In this document: piece by piece, positions 18,903-27,669 of the stretch
Layout: the number at the start of each line of letters is the position of its first letter
Position numbering within the stretch: the stretch's first letter is position 1
Program-made: the position numbers and the translations under genes
Notes under the pieces: generated by a model
Told to the model about the DNA's origin: nothing
Database searches by the model: none
Seen by the model: only the letters and a program-made list of their open reading frames with translations
Source of the DNA: Thalassotalea sp. G2M2-11
Lineage (GTDB): Bacteria > Pseudomonadota > Gammaproteobacteria > Enterobacterales > Alteromonadaceae
Direction of reading: 5' to 3'
Assembly: GCF_017168195.1 (NCBI RefSeq)
Contig: NZ_JADNYL010000001.1
Location: 992,001-1,056,000 of the forward strand
Length of the DNA stretch: 64,000 nucleotides

Positions 18903-19856
18903 TTAGTGAAATAAATCGTGCCTTAATTGATTTGCTAACTGTTGCCGAGCTAAACGACAAACATCCAATACAGCAAAAGAGAAAAACGCATGAATGGTAT
19001 TTTCATAACAAGTTAACGTCTTTAATATGCCTGCTTGTTTCATTTTGTTTGCCAGTAATAGCCCTTCATCGTATAAAGGATCACAACCGGCCAGTACCAT
19101 ACTGGTAGCAGGTAAATGCTTCATATCGTTAATAAACAAAGGAGAAACATCGGGATCTTTAGCGCTTTGATCTTGCTGAAGATACCAATCACAGGTGTCT
19201 TTTATCGCTTCTTTAGTTAATAAAAAATTACCATCGCCATATTTAAGGCGTGAAGCATAGGTATCGTGAGGTGAGAAGGAATCAACCACAGGATAAATTA
19301 AATACAAATTGGCAAGGAGGTCAGTTTGCTGCTGATGTAATTTATTGGCAGCGGCAAGTGCTAAGTTACCACCCGCACTATCGCCCATTAAGGCAATTTT
19401 TTCAGGAGCAATGTCAAACTGCTGATGATTCGCTTTGAGCCAGTTCACCACGCCAATCACTTGGTGTAGCGCACAGGGAAATTTATTTTCTGGCGCTAAC
19501 GCATAATCAACACTGAAAAAGATCGCCCCTGATTGCTGACATAAATCTCTGACGAGGCTGTCGTAACACTCAACATCACCCAGTGACCATCCGCCGCCAT
19601 GGATAAACACCACTGCGGGTGTTAATCCTGGGCTGGCTTGTGCAGGACGATAGCAACGAAGTTTGACTTCAGTACCACCGTGTTCAATGACCATGTCATC
19701 GCTAGTACATTGACTATCAACTTCCCCTGCTAAGCCTAAAAACATTGCTCTGGCACCTTCGCGGGAAGTTTCTACAGATATTTCAATATCGTGAATATCT
19801 GTAGATTGCTCGGCGAAACTGTCTAATAACGCTTTGGTTTGTTTATCTAACATCAT
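18903..19856 (-). CDS. Alpha/beta hydrolase, HSL-type esterase/lipase
   Basis: Family IV (hormone-sensitive-lipase-like) carboxylesterase of 317 residues. The oxyanion motif HGGGWSLGD, the nucleophile elbow GDSAGGN, the acid DPLYDEG and the histidine in NTIHAFFSF are all visible. No signal peptide, so cytoplasmic. The start lies 2 bp from the stop of the TonB-dependent receptor, showing an operon. It probably cleaves an ester in a compound imported by that receptor (inference). The true substrate is unknown. Confidence 0.9.
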   Translation of the reverse strand: MMLDKQTKALLDSFAEQSTDIHDIEISVETSREGARAMFLGLAGEVDSQCTSDDMVIEHGGTEVKLRCYRPAQASPGLTPAVVFIHGGGWSLGDVECYDSLVRDLCQQSGAIFFSVDYALAPENKFPCALHQVIGVVNWLKANHQQFDIAPEKIALMGDSAGGNLALAAANKLHQQQTDLLANLYLIYPVVDSFSPHDTYASRLKYGDGNFLLTKEAIKDTCDWYLQQDQSAKDPDVSPLFINDMKHLPATSMVLAGCDPLYDEGLLLANKMKQAGILKTLTCYENTIHAFFSFAVLDVCRLARQQLANQLRHDLFH

Positions 19857-19858
19857 GA

Positions 19859-22129
19859 TTAAAACTTATAATTAACGTTAACGCCAAAAGTTCTCGGTGC
19901 ACCGTAATAACCTAATTGCACGCCTGGTGATGCACTTAGATCAAAACCATGTTGACGGTATCGTTCATCTGATAAGTTTTTACCATAAAGACTCACGCCC
20001 CAGTTGCCTTCTTCTGAGAGGTAATTAAGTGACATATCCAATAAGGTATAGCTTGATTGCGCCAGTACTTCAGAGCTGCTTACCGTTAGGTAAGTTTTGC
20101 TGCGAAACGCTGCGCTACCACGTAGCGATAATTCACCACTGGTGAAGTTACTAAAGAAGTATTCAAAGCTGGCGCGACCGTTCCATTTTGGGGAATTGAC
20201 CAGTTCACGCTCATCACTAACTTCCATTTCAAAATCACCAATGAACTTATCGTAACCACCACCGAGATAACCAAGGTTGAAGTTAAGGGTTAAGTTGTTT
20301 GATGCGACGGCTTCAAGCTCCATTTCTGCACCGTAAATTGTTGCTTTACCGGCATTTTCAAATAATGATAAAAATGCACCCGTGTCAGGGTCAATTGAGA
20401 AACGACTTAACTGAAAGTTTTTGTAGTCGTTATAAAATGCTGCCATGTTTAAGCGAATGTTTTGGTTGTTAAGTAAAGACTTAGAACCGACTTCATAACT
20501 CAACATTGTTTCTGGCTCAAAGGGTTGTGCAAATGAAGTGATACGGCCATTAAAACCACCACTCTTAAAGCCTTTACCCGCAGAGGCATATATCATAGTG
20601 TCTTCTGAAAGCTTGTAGTCTAAGACAAATTTTGGCGTAAATTCTTTCCACTTTTCAGAGGCGCTATAACCTGTTGGGTTGTAGCCAATGCCAGTATCAA
20701 ATGCCGCTTCCATTTCTTCAGCTGTGGTGATGCCAGTGCCGAAAAATTCTTCCCCTTTAGAGGTGACTTCTTTTTCTTCTATGGTGTAGCGTGCACCTAG
20801 TGTTAAACCTAGCTTGTCTGTGACTGACCATGAAATATTGGCATAAGCGGCTGAGCTGGTATTTTCTTGATCACGCTGCCCCGCATTAATTACCGGCCAT
20901 GGGAAATAAAATTCAGGTGCTAACATTACGAAAAAATCAGGTGCAATTGCGCCACCTAAACTGAGATCTTCCTCGTTAAAGTAATACAGACCTGAAGCGA
21001 TAGAAAAGGTATCGTCTTTGTATAACCATTGAAACTCTTGGCTTAACTGGTTTTGATCTTCAAAGTTATAAATACCAAAAGATTCGTCAGGGGTGGCATC
21101 TAAATCTAAATGCGTGCGGTATTCCATTTCTCGCTTGGCTGTAATGGACTTAAACACTGAATTGCCTGAGATATATTCAAGTGTGAGGGCGATACCAGAA
21201 GTTTTCAGGCTTTCTAAATCATTATAGGTAACATCGACTTTAAATGGGTCTTCTGCGGCTGGGTAATAATCCCCTTTAACTACCGAGTAGATTGGGGTTT
21301 CACGATGCGGCGTGCGAGAGGCAGAAGGTGAACCTTCAGAGCCGTCTGCTACTAAGTAGGCTGAAAAGTTATCGCTTGGCTGATATAGCAAACTACCGCG
21401 CCAAGTGAGTGTGTCTTTATCAAAGTCATCGCTGTTGTCATGCAAGTTTTTACTAAAGCCATCTCGGTTGCTTTTTGCTATCGCAAAACGACCTGCTAAT
21501 ACATCGTCAATCAAACTACCATTAACACTGGCTTTTATGCCTAGAGCGTTATAGTTTCCAGCATTAAGGTTAATATATCCGCTGTTATCATGGGTTGGTT
21601 TAGCACTGGTAAAACGTACGGCACCACCTATGGTATTGCGACCGTAAAGCGTACCTTGTGGGCCACGTAATACTTCGATTTGTTCTGGGTCTATCACGTC
21701 TAAAAAGGAACCTTGAACGCGGCCTAAATAAACATCGTCGAGATAAACACCCACGCCAGGATCGTTAAATGAAATTGAATCAATTTGCCCTACACCGCGA
21801 ATGTAAATAACCGCGTTAGAAGCATCCCCTGAATGCAAATTAAGGTTGGGTACATTTGATTCAAGATCCCCTAAATCGTGTATTTGCATTTTTTCTAATT
21901 CGGCGGCAGATATTGCAGTGACAGCAATTGGAACTTCTTGCAGATTCTCACTATGGCGAGTTGCGGTGACACTAATGCGCTCAATCTTGTTCTCTTTTTC
22001 TTCTTTTTGCTGTTGTTGCTCTTGTGCGTGTATATTGCCTGACAATAGCGCGCTAATGACAAGCGCTACTGAGCTAAGGTTAAAGTTCTTGTTTGAACGG
22101 TTTTGATCTTGTGGAGTTGACATCGACAT
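19859..22129 (-). CDS. TonB-dependent outer-membrane receptor
   Basis: A 756-residue receptor. The ATG at 22129 follows AAAGG; a GTG two codons upstream is possible. A signal peptide ends near HAQE. The TonB box region reads IERISVTATR, then the plug (QEVPIAVTAISAAELE to GRNTIGGAVRFTSAKP) and a 22-strand barrel ending in aromatic NVNYKF. The plug type (VTATRHSENLQEVPIAV) is common in Alteromonadales and sphingomonads and not siderophore-specific. It forms an operon with the esterase and lies on the strand of the AraC regulator, suggesting uptake of an ester or terpenoid-like carbon source (inference). Confidence 0.93.
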   Translation of the reverse strand: MSMSTPQDQNRSNKNFNLSSVALVISALLSGNIHAQEQQQQKEEKENKIERISVTATRHSENLQEVPIAVTAISAAELEKMQIHDLGDLESNVPNLNLHSGDASNAVIYIRGVGQIDSISFNDPGVGVYLDDVYLGRVQGSFLDVIDPEQIEVLRGPQGTLYGRNTIGGAVRFTSAKPTHDNSGYINLNAGNYNALGIKASVNGSLIDDVLAGRFAIAKSNRDGFSKNLHDNSDDFDKDTLTWRGSLLYQPSDNFSAYLVADGSEGSPSASRTPHRETPIYSVVKGDYYPAAEDPFKVDVTYNDLESLKTSGIALTLEYISGNSVFKSITAKREMEYRTHLDLDATPDESFGIYNFEDQNQLSQEFQWLYKDDTFSIASGLYYFNEEDLSLGGAIAPDFFVMLAPEFYFPWPVINAGQRDQENTSSAAYANISWSVTDKLGLTLGARYTIEEKEVTSKGEEFFGTGITTAEEMEAAFDTGIGYNPTGYSASEKWKEFTPKFVLDYKLSEDTMIYASAGKGFKSGGFNGRITSFAQPFEPETMLSYEVGSKSLLNNQNIRLNMAAFYNDYKNFQLSRFSIDPDTGAFLSLFENAGKATIYGAEMELEAVASNNLTLNFNLGYLGGGYDKFIGDFEMEVSDERELVNSPKWNGRASFEYFFSNFTSGELSLRGSAAFRSKTYLTVSSSEVLAQSSYTLLDMSLNYLSEEGNWGVSLYGKNLSDERYRQHGFDLSASPGVQLGYYGAPRTFGVNVNYKF

Positions 22130-22199
22130 ATGCACTACCTTTAGTATTATTATTCTCGATTATTCGCTGTAGTATAAGGACGAGTAAAAAAGAATAGCT

Positions 22200-22549
22200 A
22201 GGACAAAACTAGTCAACTTTTCAGGCAAAATAGCTCAGGCTTGAACGGATTAACACAGCTTAAGGTACATCAGAAATGGATATTCACCGATAAATCAGGC
22301 AATAATCCGCGTAAGCACTCCACAATTGCTATTCGCCGTGCTATTGAAAATGCTGGTATTGAAGATTTTCGAGTACATGATTTTCGCCATACTTGTGCAA
22401 GTAGATAAGTGCAAAATGGTATGAAGGTTCAGGAAACTGCTCACATTTTAGGGCATACCAACATTGCTACTACCATGCGCTATGCACACCTTGAGCAAAA
22501 TAAGGTAGCTGAGAAAATGAAAGCAGTGATTGATAGATTTAATGATTAA
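22200..22549 (+). pseudogene. Tyrosine integrase remnant (C-terminal part)
   Basis: A reading frame from about 22200 to the TAA at 22547-22549 encodes the end of a phage-type integrase. It reads HQKWIFTDKSGNNPRKHSTI, then FRVHDFRHTCASR, an in-frame TAA at 22406-22408, then GMKVQETAHILGHTNIATTMRYAHLEQ. The HxxR (HDFRH) and Tyr nucleophile (MRYAH) are on opposite sides of the stop, and no N-terminal half exists upstream. It is a decayed mobile-element relic at the left edge of an accessory segment. Confidence 0.85.
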
Positions 22550-22673
22550 TTAACACTATAACACTTCACTCATATTAATCTAAAGTAGGAATCATGGTGT
22601 ACACGTTATCTTGTTAGGCTGACAGTAAAATCATATACTACTCAGTAAGTTATTTAACGTTCAATCATAAGCT

Positions 22674-23879
22674 ATGAGATTAGTTGCAATATCAGTAGAG
22701 ACGACAGGACCAAAATTTTCAGATAATAATCGAATTGTTGAAATTGGCTGTGCTGAAGTCATTGATGGTATTGTGACAGAACGTTACTTCCATGTTTATC
22801 TTAATTCTCCTGTATCAATTGAAGAAAGTTGGATTGATGTCTGTGGCTTAACTCCTGAGTTTTTGCTGGATAAGCCTACATTCCACGATATAGCTCAAGA
22901 GCTCATAGAGTATATCGGACATGACGAGATCATTTTATATAATGCTACTCATGTTTTACCTTTTATCCATCAAGAGTTTGGGGCGTGTTCAGCTACAGGT
23001 AACATCAGTTTCGATAATGATTATGTTGATATTCTAAGTATTGGTAATGAAAGGCATCCTGACCAAAATAATAGTTTGGCTAACTTATGTGAAAGGTATT
23101 ATGTAAATCAAAATCCTTCAGAGTTATATGGGGCTTTGAGAAGGGCAAAGCTGATAGCAGATGTTTTTTTAGCTTTTAGAAATGAAGATTCTAAAAAGAT
23201 AACTTCTGATTTAACTCAATTCAGAGAAGGTGATAATTTAATAGTAGTAAAGACTTTCGCAGAGTTTGATAAAGCAATTGAGCCTTTCAGTAAATCAGCT
23301 TTATGTCGAGGGGTGTCTAATCATGAATATCCTTTGTTGCCTTCTCTTTTTAGGCATTCTGAAGTCGAAAATGCAGACCTCAGGGAAAGGAATCTTATGT
23401 GGGTCTTTAAAACTCATGCAAAAGCGCATTTACCTAATGTGCCCCAAAGCGAACTAGAATGGTTGATTATTGGACAGCATCACGGATTGCCAACAAGATT
23501 ACTAGATTGGAGTTTAAGTCCTCTAGTTGCATGCTTTTTTGCTGTTCAGAGCTTAAGTGAGGATGATGCGGCTGTTTATATTTATGATATAGGTGACTTT
23601 AAAAAAGAAGAGGACGTAGATTTATCCAAATTAGAGGATATTATCGCTATTTTTCCATCACATAATACTAAGAGAGTCACTGCACAATCTGGAATGTTTA
23701 CGATTCATCCATCTAAAGACATGAAATTGGAAACTAGTAAAATAACTAAGATAAAAATACCATCTAATCGTAAACAGTATTTCATGGACAAATTGATCAA
23801 ATACGGTGTGCATCAAGGCACGATTTTTCCAGATTTAGATGGCTTATCTAATTACATTAAATTTTTAAATGACTATTAA
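22674..23879 (+). CDS. DnaQ-like domain (active site lost) fused to an FRG domain
   Basis: A 401-residue two-domain protein. Residues 1-170 clearly follow DNA polymerase III epsilon (DnaQ): VEIGCAEVIDG, HVYLNSP, FLLDKPTF, SLANLCERY and YGALRRAKLIADVFLA. Yet the catalytic positions are changed: Asp12 is Ser7, Asp103 is Val94, His162 is Tyr152 and Asp167 is Arg157; only Glu9 remains. Residues about 195-300 are an FRG domain (LCRGVSNHEYPLLPSLFRH, then IIGQHHGLPTRLLDWSLSP). FRG proteins are common in islands but poorly understood. Its stop is 25 bp from the convergent HNH gene. A defence role is inference from context. Confidence 0.85.
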   Translation: MRLVAISVETTGPKFSDNNRIVEIGCAEVIDGIVTERYFHVYLNSPVSIEESWIDVCGLTPEFLLDKPTFHDIAQELIEYIGHDEIILYNATHVLPFIHQEFGACSATGNISFDNDYVDILSIGNERHPDQNNSLANLCERYYVNQNPSELYGALRRAKLIADVFLAFRNEDSKKITSDLTQFREGDNLIVVKTFAEFDKAIEPFSKSALCRGVSNHEYPLLPSLFRHSEVENADLRERNLMWVFKTHAKAHLPNVPQSELEWLIIGQHHGLPTRLLDWSLSPLVACFFAVQSLSEDDAAVYIYDIGDFKKEEDVDLSKLEDIIAIFPSHNTKRVTAQSGMFTIHPSKDMKLETSKITKIKIPSNRKQYFMDKLIKYGVHQGTIFPDLDGLSNYIKFLNDY

Positions 23880-23904
23880 TAACTATTTGAATTAATGTTA
23901 AAAG

Positions 23905-24771
23905 TTAAGTTTCACAAAGTAGTTGCTGAGAAACTACTTTTACCAGTTGTTTTTCTATATTTTGTTTAACTATTGAGTATAGATTTTCTCTAGTAAGAAG
24001 CGTATTTTTTTCAAAATGCGCTTTTCTATGATCCTCTGAACAAAGAGCAATAACATTCTTAATACTGTCTGGCCCATTTTCTGCGAGTGGTGTTATATGA
24101 TGGGTTTCTAAATAGTTGTCGCCATTATTAGTTGTGAACCCTTGCTTGCCACAAAATTCACAGTTCCCATTAGCTCTCATTAGAACTTTATGCCTTACAA
24201 AGCTGGAACGTACATAAGTGACCCCGTTTCTTTCATATTGAATTGGTGTGCTATTAGAACGGTCTAAATCAAATTGATCGATTAATATTTTATTAGTAGG
24301 GTTTACGCCACGTTGTATTATGGTTGCACCACTAACTAGGTCGTAACCTGTAATTGCCCACACTTCATTGTCCAATTCTCTTTTATGAACCTTACCATTT
24401 GCTATATCACCTTTGCAGATTACTACTCGGACAGGAATATTTTGTTGATAAGCAGTACGACAAGCTTGATCAATTGCTAAAGCCCTATTTCGTCGTTTTT
24501 TTTCTGACGTTATTGCTGCAAACTCTTTAAATTTATGTTCCTGAAATATTATTCCGTTCGATTCAACAAGTTCTTCATGCCATAGATTAAGAACAATTAA
24601 CTGGTTGTCTTCACGGATAAAGGACCAATTAAAACAGTACTTGGGATTTGAACTAGGAGGGCTATCCGATTTTAGTGAGTCAGACCAATCAGCCATATCA
24701 AAGTCTAGTCCTTGAAGAATGTCGAAAATAAGGTGTTTTCTTTGTGGAATAAGAGACTCAATGTTGTTCAT
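23905..24771 (-). CDS. HNH endonuclease with an unassigned N-terminal domain
   Basis: A 288-residue protein; the start at 24771 has AAGGA at good distance. The C-terminal HNH nuclease (about residues 195-250) shows NGNCEFCGKQGF, YLETHHITPLAENG, NVIALCSEDHRKAHF, with a CxxC and likely second metal ligands. The first 180 residues contain FNWSFIREDNQLIVLNLWHEE and a basic stretch SEKKRRNRALAIDQACRTAY; I cannot assign a family. Such N-termini often act as DNA-recognition domains in modification-dependent restriction enzymes (inference). It converges on the DnaQ-like/FRG gene. Confidence 0.8.
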   Translation of the reverse strand: MNNIESLIPQRKHLIFDILQGLDFDMADWSDSLKSDSPPSSNPKYCFNWSFIREDNQLIVLNLWHEELVESNGIIFQEHKFKEFAAITSEKKRRNRALAIDQACRTAYQQNIPVRVVICKGDIANGKVHKRELDNEVWAITGYDLVSGATIIQRGVNPTNKILIDQFDLDRSNSTPIQYERNGVTYVRSSFVRHKVLMRANGNCEFCGKQGFTTNNGDNYLETHHITPLAENGPDSIKNVIALCSEDHRKAHFEKNTLLTRENLYSIVKQNIEKQLVKVVSQQLLCET

Positions 24772-25230
24772 AACCATTCCTTGTTAATATTAGAAAGCAT
24801 AAGGTTATATGATTTATGAGGATTAATGAAGGTGATTTTTATTAAAGGCAGATACCCAACTAACTGATTTTATTAGTGCTAATAGCCAGTTCGGAAATTT
24901 ACACCAGTAGATAATTTACCCTAATTATCAAAACACCGCGCTCTCTACTACAAACTTAGTGCGGAGTAGGGAATACCGAATTAAATCCAAGTAACGGATT
25001 AAATCCTTTTTGTCCTGTAAAAATTACCTGAAATATTCGTTTATCTTGATGATTTCACCCTAATACCCAATTCGCCCTAATGGGGTTTGTTTAAATTAGG
25101 CTGGAAATTGTGCCTATCAATAACACGAAATAAATAACAAGCTAACGTATAAACCACGAATAGTGCAGGCTAGAGAAAATATTGGTATAAATGAAAATTG
25201 ATTGAGAATTTAGCCAAGCACTTTTTTAGA
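24772..25230. other. Non-coding stretch, little recognisable
   Basis: AT-rich spacer of about 460 bp between the HNH gene and the first 51-bp repeat. I see only a local repeat of ATTAAATCC (near 24982 and 24999) and short CCCTAAT motifs (24911, 25058, 25074). No gene, RNA or promoter can be supported. Confidence 0.5.
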
Positions 25231-25281
25231 ATAGATACAAAAAAGCCCAGCTAATGCTGGGCTGATCTGATAAATGGTGCC
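25231..25281. repeat. 51-bp direct repeat, copy 1 (tRNA-Thr end plus terminator)
   Basis: Matches 26620-26670 at 48 of 51 positions. Copy 2 there is the terminator and last 7 nt of the tRNA-Thr gene (GGCACCA on the minus strand). Copy 1 keeps the hairpin AGCCCAGC/GCTGGGCT (25244-25263) but has no tRNA attached. It is probably an attachment-site-like or duplication scar, and it may also terminate the TonB-C gene, whose stop is about 80 bp to the right. Confidence 0.8.
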
Positions 25282-25359
25282 TCGTTCCTCCCTTACTTTC
25301 GAAGTGGCTCGGGGGAGCAGGGGGAAAGGGAAGTTAGTTTCGCATTTCAAGTGAAAGCG

Positions 25360-26373
25360 TTACTGATGCCAATCGTCATCACAATGTACATACGCACCAT
25401 CTTCTGCAGGCGCAGGAACACCATAAATGAATCTAACCGTTTTTGGTGATTTAACTTTTTTCGTGATTTGCCAATCAGATATTGATTCTTCTAATGCTAG
25501 TTTCATTTCATCACTTACTTTTCTACACGTACTAAGTAATTTAGCTGTTCCATCACTTTTAATTAAAAGCTCAACTTTTAATAATTGATACGATATTTCT
25601 TTATATAAATTAGACTCTATACTAATTGCCAAATCACTAATTTCCCATGTATGAAAAAATTGCTTCATATTTATCAATGGATATTTGGTTGGATCAACAG
25701 CAAGGTCACTTTCTTTCTCAGTTAAAGAGTCATTTTTGATTGGCTTAATATCAGCTAATTCCATGAGCTGAAAATAATCTAAGCCATTAACAATAGTAAG
25801 GAATGCTTCTAACTTATCTTTTTTTGAGCCTATTTGTATAGAGATTAGTGAAGTAAAACTTTGAACAAAGTGACGAATTTCATCATCTGATAATACCCCT
25901 ACAATTTTTGCAACAGAATCTTTCCAAGACTGAAGATTTCTAGCATCTATAGGCATCGATAAGCGATCTTGACGAAATATATCAATATCATTGGATTCAG
26001 CCGTCATTGGAGCATCACAACTATGATTAACATCAGAGATTGATGACATTGAAAAGCTTAATTCCACAGTTTGCCGTTCTGGAGTTTTATTATGATTACT
26101 TTCCGAAGGTTTATATCGCCACTTCGATAAAGCTTTAACTGCTGCACCATCGAACAATTTAGGGTTTGAACTTTTGATTGGCTCAACATATATAGGCTTA
26201 CCATCAGAGTTTATAAAAAACTGCATTCTGACACATCCTTCTAAGCCATTTTTTACAGCCTTTATTGGGTATTTAGGTTCAACCCTTTTTTCTATTTCCC
26301 ATTGGGCAGCTTTTAGTGAGTGGCTAAATGTTACTAGTAAAGAGGCCAATATTAGGTAAGTTGCTTTCATCAC
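25360..26373 (-). CDS. TonB C-terminal-domain protein, secreted
   Basis: A 337-residue protein with a signal peptide (LILASLLVTFSHSLKAA). Residues about 28-105 match the TonB C-terminal fold: VEPKYPIKAVKNGLEGCVRMQFFINSDGKP, then AAVKALSKWRYKPS. Unlike true TonB it has no proline-rich span, the domain is N-terminal, and about 220 unassigned helical residues follow. These end with a second region that looks like another half-domain (LLIKSDGTAKLLSTCRKV). It is probably periplasmic. It lies alone between the two 51-bp repeats, so it may be horizontally acquired. The function is unknown. Confidence 0.7.
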   Translation of the reverse strand: MMKATYLILASLLVTFSHSLKAAQWEIEKRVEPKYPIKAVKNGLEGCVRMQFFINSDGKPIYVEPIKSSNPKLFDGAAVKALSKWRYKPSESNHNKTPERQTVELSFSMSSISDVNHSCDAPMTAESNDIDIFRQDRLSMPIDARNLQSWKDSVAKIVGVLSDDEIRHFVQSFTSLISIQIGSKKDKLEAFLTIVNGLDYFQLMELADIKPIKNDSLTEKESDLAVDPTKYPLINMKQFFHTWEISDLAISIESNLYKEISYQLLKVELLIKSDGTAKLLSTCRKVSDEMKLALEESISDWQITKKVKSPKTVRFIYGVPAPAEDGAYVHCDDDWHQ

Positions 26374-26619
26374 ATCCCTGTAAACGATATTCGATAAATA
26401 AGGTAATCAAATCTAATGGTTAAGTTGAAAGTAGTCAACTTAACTGAAAATATTCCTCATCTATCTTATGAATTTGATGTAGCTTCGAATAAAATTATTC
26501 AAAAAAAATAACGATTTTCATTTCAAAATTGATAAATTATTTTGGAATAGGATGCAGATATTGTGGTGTTTAACAGGTTAGTGGTGTAACTGATATATGG
26601 GTAAGAAACTACACATGCG

Positions 26620-26663
26620 ATAGATACAAAAAAGCCCAGCGAATACTGGGCTTATCTGATAAA

Positions 26664-26670
<7 letters not shown>
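26620..26670. repeat. 51-bp direct repeat, copy 2, including the tRNA terminator
   Basis: The hairpin AGCCCAG/CTGGGCT (26633-26652), followed on the minus strand by T6, terminates the tRNA operon. The repeat extends 7 nt into the 3' end of tRNA-Thr. Three mismatches separate it from copy 1 at 25231-25281. Confidence 0.85.
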
Positions 26671-26739
<69 letters not shown>

Positions 26740-26836
26740 ACACAAAGCTTTGTGTGCGGTAATGTATTCTATTGAATGTTTACCTTGGCACCGAATTAAT
26801 GTTTTGTTGAGTAACATAAACACTAGTTCAAAATAA

Positions 26837-26912
26837 TGGTGCCCAGAGGCGGAATCGAACCACCGACACGAGGATTTTCAATCCTCTGCTCTACCGACTG
26901 AGCTATCTGGGC
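26837..26912 (-). tRNA. tRNA-Phe (GAA)
   Basis: A 76-nt cloverleaf with encoded CCA. The acceptor starts GCCCAGA, the anticodon loop is TTGAAAA with anticodon GAA at 26877-26879 (plus-strand TTC), and the T-arm is GGTTCGATTCC. It is co-transcribed with tRNA-Thr. tRNA-Phe also lies near yggX-mutY in E. coli (pheV). Confidence 0.96.
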
Positions 26913-26929
26913 AATTTCGGTTTTATTTG

Positions 26930-26988
26930 AAAACCATCTAGGGATTTTCAAATCAGTTCCAAGTGGCTCTACCGATTGAGTTACTTGG
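26930..26988 (-). pseudogene. Degenerate tRNA-Phe-like relic in the operon leader
   Basis: On the minus strand CCAAGTAACTCAATCGGTAG and AGC match the tRNA-Phe acceptor/D-arm region. GATTTGAAAATCCC then matches its anticodon arm, but the T-arm and 3' acceptor strand are missing. It lies between the promoter and tRNA-Phe. It looks like a decayed duplicate or a hybrid left by recombination. Confidence 0.6.
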
Positions 26989-27037
26989 AAAGTCTCACAG
27001 ATTTGGCTTTGTTTGCCTTGTCTTGAAGACGGGGCGT

Positions 27038-27066
27038 ATTAAACTGTTTTTCGTTATCAAGGTCAA
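27038..27066 (-). promoter_or_regulatory. Stringent-type promoter of the tRNA operon
   Basis: On the minus strand TTGACC, 17 bp, TTTAAT, then ACGCCCCG. The GC-rich discriminator after the -10 is typical of stable-RNA promoters under stringent control. Confidence 0.75.
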
Positions 27067-27281
27067 CACTTTTTTTTAAAAAAGTTTTTGTTTGACGCTT
27101 TTTTCAACTTATTGCTGCTTTATAACGCTAATCGACAATATTTATGTGTTGTTCAGTATATAAAGTGTACAAGCTAATTTAGTTAAACTATGTTGCTTAC
27201 AACAATAAAAAAGTGAATTCAGTCTTCACTGACTAAAAAAGTGTTTATTAATACGCCACTTTGATTTAATCGTCCTGTCGA

Positions 27282-27554
27282 TTATTTATTTTCAGGAACA
27301 TATCCTTCAATTTTGGGTTCGATATTATTAAATAAATAGTCAACCATGTTTTTTTCTAAGATGGCGCGATCATCTGGGTTCATCATATTCATTTTGTGTT
27401 CGTTAATTAACATGGTTTGTTTTTTCTGCCAATCACTCCATGCTTCTTGCGAAATATTATCGAAAATTCGTTTGCCAACGTCACCGGGATAAAGTTGAAA
27501 TCTTAAGCCTTCGGCTTCTTTTTGTAATTTTTGGCAAAATACGGTTCTGCTCAT
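27282..27554 (-). CDS. yggX: Fe(2+)-trafficking protein YggX
   Basis: A 90-residue YggX protein, involved in iron trafficking and protection of Fe-S clusters from oxidants. It reads [51 protein letters not shown] and NMVDYLF, the full family signature with the conserved Cys7. It usually follows mutY directly; here mutY is 9.4 kb away on the same strand, separated by an efflux cluster. Confidence 0.97.
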   Translation of the reverse strand: MSRTVFCQKLQKEAEGLRFQLYPGDVGKRIFDNISQEAWSDWQKKQTMLINEHKMNMMNPDDRAILEKNMVDYLFNNIEPKIEGYVPENK

Positions 27555-27669
27555 AATAGGAGTCTCTTATCGTTATCATGTAATAGAGGGGATTTTATCA
27601 TATCCATTGTGCTTTGCTTAGCATTTATCGAGTAAAATCATTGCTTAATCAAACTGTAGGGTTATAAAT

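Noticed and set aside
22396..22410. The in-frame TAA of the integrase relic as simply a sequencing error
   Set aside because: Even without the stop, the N-terminal half and a start codon are missing, so the gene is still a fragment.
25282..25340. A second tRNA attached to repeat copy 1
   Set aside because: The C/G-rich sequence after GGTGCC does not fold into D-, anticodon and T-arms; only the last 7 nt of a tRNA are duplicated.
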